This document shows positions 58,729 to 64,000 of a DNA stretch of 64,000 bases, piece by piece (within the stretch, counting starts at the first letter, position 1; each line of letters starts with the position of its first letter). The DNA lies in the NCBI RefSeq assembly GCF_024648825.1, contig NZ_JANBBE010000016.1, forward strand, positions 62,001 through 126,000, written 5' to 3'. A program made the position numbers and the translations under genes. The notes under the pieces are model-generated. The model had not been told where the DNA came from and made no database searches. It saw nothing but the letters and a program-made list of their open reading frames with translations. The DNA comes from Lentzea californiensis (GTDB lineage Bacteria > Actinomycetota > Actinomycetes > Mycobacteriales > Pseudonocardiaceae).

Positions 58729-59474
58729 TGGAAGCGCGGACCCGGTGGTTCCCGGCGACACCAGCGTCGTTGCCGGAGATCCGGGCCTTCGTGCGCGACC
58801 TCGCCGGTGAGTCGGGGCTGCAGGGCGACGACGCGCGGGACGTGCTGCTCGCGGTGTCCGAGGCGGCGGACAACGCGGTGCAGCGTGCGGGGGCGTCCAT
58901 CGTCGGGGTGACGTGGGAACCGCGCGACCACGCCGTGCTGCTGACCATCGAGGACGACGGCGTGTTCGACGTCGACGCCGGCAACGGCACCCGTCCGCTG
59001 GGCCTGCGCCTGCTGTTCGGCATCGCCGACGAGGTGCAGGTGCGGCCCGGCAAACCGACCTGGCCCGGCACGGTCGTGCGAGCGCTCGTGCGGGTCTGGT
59101 CGCGTGCGGGCGTCCCGGACCTGCCCGCGCCTCCGGGACGCCCGCGCGTGCTGCTCGTGGACGGCGACCGGTTCTCCGGCCAGTCGCTGGCCGCGTTCCT
59201 GCACGCCGAGGGCTACCAGGTCGCGCTCGTGACGAGCATCGCGGCGGCTGAGGAGTCTCTTCAGAGTCCACCGGCCCTGGCGATCGTCGACCTGCTCACG
59301 TCTCATGGTGAGGGGACCAGGTTCGCGGCGGCGGCGCGAACGTTCGGCGTACCGGTTGTAGCCGTTTCGGCGATCGAGCCGGCCGCTCACGTCGCCGATG
59401 CATATCTGCCGAAGCCCGCACATCCACTCCGTGTGCTGGCGGCGGTGCGCGATCTGCTGTCTCCCGACTCGTGA
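58728..59474 (+). CDS. HATPase (anti-sigma kinase-like) fused to a receiver-like domain
   Basis: A 248-residue protein. Residues about 10-125 form an RsbW-like HATPase_c_2 domain (LLAVSEAADNAVQRAG with the N-box Asn, LTIEDDGVF with the G1 Asp, LGLRLLFGIADEVQV). Residues about 140-245 form a CheY-like receiver (VLLVDGDRFSGQ, phosphoacceptor Asp in AIVDLLTSHGEG, Lys in YLPKPAHP). RsbW-type kinases bind and phosphorylate anti-sigma-antagonist STAS proteins, and a STAS gene follows. ATG at 58728; GTG at 58725 possible. Confidence 0.82.
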   Translation: MEARTRWFPATPASLPEIRAFVRDLAGESGLQGDDARDVLLAVSEAADNAVQRAGASIVGVTWEPRDHAVLLTIEDDGVFDVDAGNGTRPLGLRLLFGIADEVQVRPGKPTWPGTVVRALVRVWSRAGVPDLPAPPGRPRVLLVDGDRFSGQSLAAFLHAEGYQVALVTSIAAAEESLQSPPALAIVDLLTSHGEGTRFAAAARTFGVPVVAVSAIEPAAHVADAYLPKPAHPLRVLAAVRDLLSPDS

Positions 59475-59484
59475 GGCACCCACG

Positions 59485-59799
59485 ATGGAACCCCAGCCAG
59501 TCTTGTTGGAGGTACGTCGCCACGGCGCGTTGGTGACGCTCACCGGCGAGGTCGACCTGAGCACCAGCGGCCTGCTGCGCGCCGAACTCGCGCTGGCCTG
59601 CTCCTCCGGCGACGGCGACGTGGTCGTCGACTTCACCGCCCTGACGTTCATCGGGTCGAGCGGCCTGCACGTGCTGATCGAGACGGCGTCGTCACTGGGA
59701 CAGCGGCGCCTGGTGCTGCTCGGCGGAGGCTGGGGCGCCTACGTCGTGAACCTGCTCGACCTCACCCTCAAGTTCCCCAACATCGTCGTCGACCGCTGA
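59485..59799 (+). CDS. STAS-domain anti-sigma factor antagonist
   Basis: A 104-residue protein: GALVTLTGEVDLSTSGLLRAEL, then VVVDFTALTFIGSSGLHVLIETASSLG, the STAS phosphorylation loop (FIDSSGL type with G for D). It is the expected partner of the HATPase protein encoded 10 bases upstream. ATG at 59485. Which sigma factor this pair affects is not visible in the window. Confidence 0.88.
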   Translation: MEPQPVLLEVRRHGALVTLTGEVDLSTSGLLRAELALACSSGDGDVVVDFTALTFIGSSGLHVLIETASSLGQRRLVLLGGGWGAYVVNLLDLTLKFPNIVVDR

Positions 59800-59832
59800 A
59801 GTCCACTGAGGACCGCTGCTAGGGTCGATCGC

Positions 59833-60195
59833 ATGGCGGTGCGAGCGATCAGGGGAGCCACGCAGATCGACGCGGACTCGCGGGACCTGCTGCTGGAGGC
59901 CACGGCAGAGCTGGTGCGCGAGGTGCTGACGTGCAACGCGCTGACGTCCGACGACCTGATCAGCGTCGTGCTCACCGCGACACCAGATCTTGTTTCCGAG
60001 TTCCCCGCCTACGCCGCGCGCCTGGCCGGCCTCTCGGACGTGCCGCTGCTGTCCGCGACCGAGATCGCGGTGCCGGGCTCGATGCCGCGCGTGATCAGGT
60101 TGCTGGCGCACGTCGAGACCGACCTGCCGCGGTCGGCGGTGAAGCACGTCTACCTGCGCGGTGCAGCGGCTCTGAGGACCGACCTCAACCACTGA
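59833..60195 (+). CDS. aroH: AroH-type chorismate mutase
   Basis: A 120-residue trimeric AroH-class chorismate mutase: RAIRGATQIDADS (N-terminal Arg), VLTATPDLVSEFPAYAAR, MPRVIRLLAH (Arg) and KHVYLRGAAALR (Tyr/Arg), the residues of the B. subtilis-type active site. It makes prephenate from chorismate. A -10-like TAGGGT (59820-59825) ends seven bases before the ATG, so it is probably leaderless and transcribed apart from the STAS gene. Overlaps the convergent methyltransferase remnant. Confidence 0.9.
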   Translation: MAVRAIRGATQIDADSRDLLLEATAELVREVLTCNALTSDDLISVVLTATPDLVSEFPAYAARLAGLSDVPLLSATEIAVPGSMPRVIRLLAHVETDLPRSAVKHVYLRGAAALRTDLNH

Positions 60196-61005
60196 AAGTT
60201 CTGCTGATCGCGTCGATGTGCCGGTGGTCGGTGCCGCAACAGCCACCCAGCACGGTCAGCCGGGGAAAGCGCGCTCTGAGCTTCCGGTAGTCGTCCGCTC
60301 CGCCTCGGGGTCGAGCGCCGGCGCGATGTGCGTGGGATGCGCGCAGTTGACCATGTAGTAGGCCGGGTAGCCGTTCGTGGCGCGGTCGACGGCCTCGATC
60401 GCGTCGCCCAGCGCGTCCCCGCCCGGCAGCCTGCCGTCCGTCTCGACGGTGAACGAGAGGACGACCGGGACGTTCGCTTCCGCGGCGGCGTCCACGATGC
60501 CGGTGGCCTCGGGGACGTTGGTCAGGGTCATGGCGGTGACCAGGTCCGCGTGGGTGCCGGCGAACGTCCTGATCTGCGTCGAGTGGTAGTCGCGCGCCTC
60601 CTCGCGGCTCATGGTCGTCGTCTCCGGTCGGTACGCGTCGCCGCGCGGTCCGACGCAGCCGCTGATGACCACGGGGATCGCGAACCGCTGCCGCACGTCG
60701 AGAAGCAGGTCGACGACCTTGCGGTTGACTTGGGCGAGGCGGGTCTCGTCGTAGCCGAGCCGCGCGGCCCAGTCGGTGCTGGCGCGCCAGGTCACCGTCT
60801 CCAGCACGATGCCGGCACCGTCGCGTTCGGCGATGCTCGCGTAGCGCTCGTAGTAGCGGGTGAGCGCCGCGTGGCCGTCGGGATCGTCGAGCAGCGGGAA
60901 GGCGGCGAAGTCGGGCAGGTCGATGCCATCGTCGAAGAGGAGCGTGGTCTCGGCGCCGCCGTCGGCGAGGAACAGCGGGGCGTCGAGCTGGGGCAGCAAC
61001 GTCAT
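60185..61005 (-). pseudogene. homocysteine S-methyltransferase with internal deletion and frameshift
   Basis: From ATG 61005 the frame encodes a homocysteine S-methyltransferase (FLADGGAETTLLF, IPVVISGCVGPRGDAYRP with the first Zn Cys region, YYMVNCAHPTHIAPALDP) until about 60290, then ends at 60256 with unrelated residues. The family's end (DDYRKLRARFPRLTVLGGCCGTDHRHIDAI, with the two Zn cysteines) continues in another frame to a TGA at 60185. The linker usually found between them is missing too. Without GGCCG in frame the enzyme cannot bind zinc. A single repair in frame plus about 25-30 codons would be needed. Confidence 0.85.
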
Positions 61006-61080
61006 CGGATGCCTCCAGACCGGAGGGCCCAGTGTGCGTTCCGGACGCCGGTTCTGCCCGCCGACACGAAGTGATCGAGG

Positions 61081-61110
61081 CGGCGCCCCGCCCGGACGAG
61101 CGGGGCGCCG
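61081..61110 (-). terminator. hairpin after the PPOX gene
   Basis: An 11-bp perfect GC stem (CGGCGCCCCGC / GCGGGGCGCCG) with an 8-base loop, seven bases past the stop at 61117. Confidence 0.75.
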
Positions 61111-61116
61111 GCGACC

Positions 61117-61557
61117 TCAGGCGCTGAAGTCCTTGCCGGGCAGCCACCCGTTGGCGATGTCCGTGACACGCCACGTCGGCACGGACACCTTCACCGCGCG
61201 GATGGGCGTGGCGAGGAACGGCCCGACCTCGGGCACCTTCGCCACGAGCCGCTGCCGCACGGCCTCGTCCTCGGCCCCGTCGACCACCTCGGCCGTGCCG
61301 CGGGCCTGCAGGAACGGCTCCATCGGCGACCCGGTCGACACGACCAGCGCCACCTCGGGGTTCTCCCTGATCGCCTTGAGCGTCCGGCCGCGCTCCTCCA
61401 GCACGAGCTCGAGCGTGTGCAGCCCGTTCTCGGCGAAGTAGACGCCGCCCACCCACGAGCCGTCCGAACCGGCCGTGGCGAGGAACATCGACTTGTGCGC
61501 GGCGAGCGTGCGGCGCAGCAACGCCTCGACGTCGGTGCGCTGTTCAGCGGTGGTCAC
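61117..61557 (-). CDS. pyridoxamine 5'-phosphate oxidase-fold (PPOX) protein
   Basis: A 146-residue split-barrel flavin-binding protein: HKSMFLATAGSDGSWVGGVYFAENGLHTLELVLEERGRTLKAIRENPEVALVVSTGSP. Family members are FMN or F420 oxidoreductases. The C-terminal WRVTDIANGW differs from true PdxH, so PNP oxidase activity is unlikely. GTG at 61557. Transcribed away from cmk. Confidence 0.82.
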   Translation of the reverse strand: MTTAEQRTDVEALLRRTLAAHKSMFLATAGSDGSWVGGVYFAENGLHTLELVLEERGRTLKAIRENPEVALVVSTGSPMEPFLQARGTAEVVDGAEDEAVRQRLVAKVPEVGPFLATPIRAVKVSVPTWRVTDIANGWLPGKDFSA

Positions 61558-61751
61558 TCAGTCCTCCAAGGATTGGTGGTGCGCACACCAGATCGGCCGG
61601 GAGGGTTCGCGCCTGTTGCCGATTCCACCGATCGATACCGCCGTGCCGTGCCGATCAAGCGGGGCGGGAACCGTCGTGGACTGTCCCGCCTGCGGTGTGA
61701 GCGTCCGCACCAGGCACAATGTGAACCGTGGGTGTCTCGGAGGGAGCTGCT

Positions 61752-62462
61752 GTGGGCCAGGGTCAGTTGCGCGGTGTGGTCGCTCTCGACGGACCGGCCG
61801 GCACCGGCAAGTCCACCGTGGCCAAGCGGCTCGCGACGGCACTGGACGCGCGCTACCTCGACACCGGCTCGATGTACCGGGCGATCGCGCTGGCGGTGCT
61901 GCGCGCGGGCGTCGACCCGGCGGACGAGGTCAAGGTCGCCGCTGTCGTCGACAACGCGGTGCTCGTGGTCGGCACGGACCCCCGCAGGCCGGGCATCACG
62001 CTCGACGGCGACGACGTGTCGGCCGAGATCCGCGGACCCGAGGTGTCGCTGGCGGTGTCACCCGTCTCCGCGACCGGGCACGTGCGCGAGCTGCTGGTCG
62101 CCCAGCAGCGGGCGATCATCGCGGACGCCGTCGACCACGTGGGCGGCATCGTCGTCGAGGGCCGTGACATCGGCACCGTCGTGTCGCCCGATGCCCCGCT
62201 GAAGGTCTACCTGACGGCGTCGGCGGACGCGCGAGCCGCGCGCAGGACCAAGCAGGACAACGCCGCAGGGCGTCAGTCCACTGTGGACGCCGCGCTCGCC
62301 GACGTGCAGCGCCGTGACAAGTACGACTCGTCGCGCGCGGTGTCGCCGTTGAGGGCGGCCGACGACGCGGTGGAGCTCGACAACACCGACCTCGACCTCG
62401 TGGGCACCGTGCAGGCGTTGCTGGAGCTCGTGGACCGCCGAGGACTGAGGGTGACCGGGTGA
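61752..62462 (+). CDS. cmk: cytidylate kinase
   Basis: A 236-residue kinase: P-loop ALDGPAGTGKSTVAKRLA, LDTGSMYRAIALAVL, VVEGRDIGTVVSPDAPLKVYLTASADARAARR and the LDNTDLDL end. It makes CDP from CMP. GTG at 61752 follows GGAGGGAG; GTG at 61728 is possible. It starts the cmk-plsC-der operon, with a GTGA overlap to plsC. Confidence 0.95.
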   Translation: MGQGQLRGVVALDGPAGTGKSTVAKRLATALDARYLDTGSMYRAIALAVLRAGVDPADEVKVAAVVDNAVLVVGTDPRRPGITLDGDDVSAEIRGPEVSLAVSPVSATGHVRELLVAQQRAIIADAVDHVGGIVVEGRDIGTVVSPDAPLKVYLTASADARAARRTKQDNAAGRQSTVDAALADVQRRDKYDSSRAVSPLRAADDAVELDNTDLDLVGTVQALLELVDRRGLRVTG

Positions 62463-63091
62463 GCGTTCCCGAGGGGACGGTGCCCTGGCTGTTCGACCTC
62501 GGCCGCTGGATCGGGCGGGTCCCCTACGCCTGGCAGTTCCGGATTCGGGTGCACGGCCGCGACCGCGTACCCTTGAGCGGCGGCGTGGTCGTCGTCGCGA
62601 ACCACAGCTCGATGGCCGACGGCCCGATCCTGTTCGGAGTGCTGCCCCGGCGCGTGACTTTCCTGATCAAGCAGGAGATGTTCAAGGGCGTCGCAGGCTA
62701 CCTCCTGGCCAAGATCGGGCAGATCCCCGTCAAACGGGGAGAGGCCGACCGCACTGCGCTGACCAGCGCGTTGTCCGTGCTCAAAGCCGGTGGCGTGATC
62801 GGGATCTTCCCCGAGGGAACGCGCGGTGAGGGCTCCGTGGCGAGCGCGCAGAACGGCGCCGCGTGGCTCGCCAAGACCTCCGCCGCGATGGTGCTGCCGA
62901 TCGCCTGCCGCGGGACCTACCAGGCCAAGGGCTGGCGCCCCGAGGTCGACGTGCTGATCGGTGAGCCGTTCCACCTTCCCGAGGGGAAGGGCCGGGCGGC
63001 CCTCGGCGTTGCCACCGAGCAGGTGCGCGATCGCCTGGCGACACTGGTCGCCGAACTTGATGGACTTCGTATGAGTGAGGGAAGACGATGA
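62459..63091 (+). CDS. plsC: 1-acylglycerol-3-phosphate acyltransferase (PlsC-like)
   Basis: A 210-residue membrane-associated acyltransferase: NHSSMADG (HX4D motif), LIKQEMFKGVAGYLLAKIGQIPVKRG, FPEGTRGEG and VLPIACRGTYQAKG. It makes phosphatidic acid. GTG at 62459 overlaps cmk and its TGA overlaps the der ATG, so all three are coupled, an order common in actinobacteria. Confidence 0.92.
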   Translation: MSVPEGTVPWLFDLGRWIGRVPYAWQFRIRVHGRDRVPLSGGVVVVANHSSMADGPILFGVLPRRVTFLIKQEMFKGVAGYLLAKIGQIPVKRGEADRTALTSALSVLKAGGVIGIFPEGTRGEGSVASAQNGAAWLAKTSAAMVLPIACRGTYQAKGWRPEVDVLIGEPFHLPEGKGRAALGVATEQVRDRLATLVAELDGLRMSEGRR

Positions 63092-64000
63092 CGGACCTGG
63101 ACGGCACCTGGGAGGACGAGGCCGACTGGTCAGCCTTCGACGACCTCGACGGCACTGGCGGTGAGGAAGCCGCGCCGCCACAGCCGGTGCTCGCGGTGGT
63201 GGGACGGCCGAACGTGGGCAAGTCCACACTGGTCAACCGCATCATCGGCCGGCGAGAGGCCGTGGTGCAGGACGTACCGGGCGTGACGCGCGACCGAGTC
63301 GCGTACGACGCGCTGTGGAACGGCCGCAAGTTCACCGTGGTCGACACGGGTGGCTGGGAGCCGGACGCGGTCGGGCTGCAGGCCTCCGTGGCCGCGCAGG
63401 CCGAGCTCGCGATGGCGACCGCCGACGTGATCCTGCTGGTCGTGGACGGGTCGGTGGGCGCCACGTCCACCGAAGAGGCCGTCGCGAAGGTCCTGCGCCG
63501 GTCGAAGAAGCCGGTGATCCTCTGCGCGTCCAAGGTGGACGACGACCGGCTGATGGCCGACATCGCGTCGCTGTGGTCGCTGGGGCTCGGCGAGCCGTTC
63601 CCGGTGTCCGGCCTGCACGGCCGCGGCTCCGGTGACCTGCTCGACGTGATCCTCGAGAGGCTGCCCGAGAGCCCGCGCGACGACTTCGGCGGCCGCCACG
63701 GCGGTCCCCGCCGCGTGGCGCTGGTCGGCAAGCCGAACGTCGGCAAGTCGTCGCTGCTCAACCGCCTGACGGGCGAGGACCGCTCGGTCGTCGACTCCGT
63801 CGCGGGCACCACCGTCGACCCGGTCGACTCGCTGGTGGAGCTCGACGGCGAGATCTGGCGTTTCGTCGACACCGCAGGCCTGCGCAAGCGCGTGAAGTTC
63901 TCCGGCGGCGCCGAGTACTACGCGTCGCTGCGCACCAAGTCCGCGATCGAGACCGCCGAGGTCGCGGTCGTGCTGCTGGACGCGCACGAGCCGTTGGCCG
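63088..64000 (+). CDS. der: GTPase Der (EngA), 3' end outside window
   Basis: At least 304 residues. An acidic N-terminal extension precedes G domain 1 (VVGRPNVGKSTLVNRIIG, DVPGVTRDRVAYD, DTGGWEPD), then G domain 2 (LVGKPNVGKSSLLNRLTG, DTAGLRKRVKF) cut by the window end. Der assembles the 50S subunit. In G domain 1 the base-recognition motif is SKVD instead of the usual NKxD (about 63530), a change in a key Asn. ATG at 63088. Confidence 0.95.
   Translation, partial: MTDLDGTWEDEADWSAFDDLDGTGGEEAAPPQPVLAVVGRPNVGKSTLVNRIIGRREAVVQDVPGVTRDRVAYDALWNGRKFTVVDTGGWEPDAVGLQASVAAQAELAMATADVILLVVDGSVGATSTEEAVAKVLRRSKKPVILCASKVDDDRLMADIASLWSLGLGEPFPVSGLHGRGSGDLLDVILERLPESPRDDFGGRHGGPRRVALVGKPNVGKSSLLNRLTGEDRSVVDSVAGTTVDPVDSLVELDGEIWRFVDTAGLRKRVKFSGGAEYYASLRTKSAIETAEVAVVLLDAHEPLA

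Noticed and set aside
61679..61740. A CPACG...RTRH zinc-ribbon-like peptide before cmk
   Set aside because: It has no start codon or ribosome site of its own and runs into the cmk leader in another frame; probably chance.
1..64000. CRISPR arrays, rRNA and tRNA genes, phage or plasmid modules
   Set aside because: No regularly spaced repeats, no cloverleaf or rRNA core sequences and no integrase, capsid or replication genes were seen on reading both strands.

Overview
The window is GC-rich, uses GTG and TTG starts often, and joins many genes by 4-base ATGA/GTGA stop-start overlaps. It carries families typical of actinomycetes: an LCP cell-wall ligase, SecA2, DUF3040, DUF2252, an AroH-type chorismate mutase, a dre-like DasR site and a mycobacterial-type LexA box. 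The best guess is a filamentous actinomycete, probably of the Pseudonocardiaceae (Lentzea/Saccharothrix/Amycolatopsis-like). That placement is inference; no rRNA or tRNA gene is present to fix it.

Layout. 1-12.5 kb: housekeeping and accessory genes (TAP-like lipoprotein, EamA transporter, ATP-dependent DNA ligase with a RibD-like reductase, ZapE, ABC-F protein, GNAT, DUF2252, RocD, PPK2, Tat-exported lactonase) with a 167-bp palindromic MITE-like element. 12.5-15.4 kb: a decayed SGNH hydrolase, a perfect 22-bp inverted repeat, a HipA-like kinase/DUF3037 pair and an LCP protein. 15.5-19.1 kb: a hydroxybutyrate-type operon (SDR, MHS-family transporter, GAF/PucR regulator). 19.1-31.1 kb: a choline/glycine betaine catabolic island. 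Betaine aldehyde dehydrogenase, a GMC (choline) dehydrogenase and an APC permease form one operon. Ferredoxin reductase with a gutted Rieske ferredoxin, an IclR regulator, and dimethylglycine dehydrogenase, sarcosine oxidase and a gutted Rieske oxygenase make up the rest. Two identical-architecture 36-bp sites flank the IclR region. The step from betaine to dimethylglycine appears broken in both of its Rieske proteins.

31.4-52.6 kb: SecA2, then acyl-CoA genes tied together by four copies of a 16-bp palindrome (CTAAGCnnnnGCTTAG type). The copies lie before a fused acyl-CoA carboxylase/transporter operon, between a TetR gene and an acyl-CoA dehydrogenase-thiolase-SDR operon, and between an SDR-MaoC operon and an SDR-quinone reductase operon. 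Between them lie an unusual three-gene envelope cassette (anchored binding-protein-like protein, binding-protein/VWA lipoprotein, one-TM protein), an ERI-1/KapD-like exonuclease and a tandem pair of small paralogues. 52.6-64 kb: a LexA-box-linked coiled-coil protein, a subtilase with a small I9-like partner, a KhtTU-type K+/H+ antiporter, DUF1015, a TPR / HATPase-receiver / STAS signalling group, AroH, a frameshifted homocysteine methyltransferase, a PPOX protein, and the cmk-plsC-der operon, which is cut by the window end.

Four genes in 64 kb carry internal deletions, three of them shown broken by a frameshift or stop. This is either real pseudogene formation or a systematic assembly problem and should be settled first.
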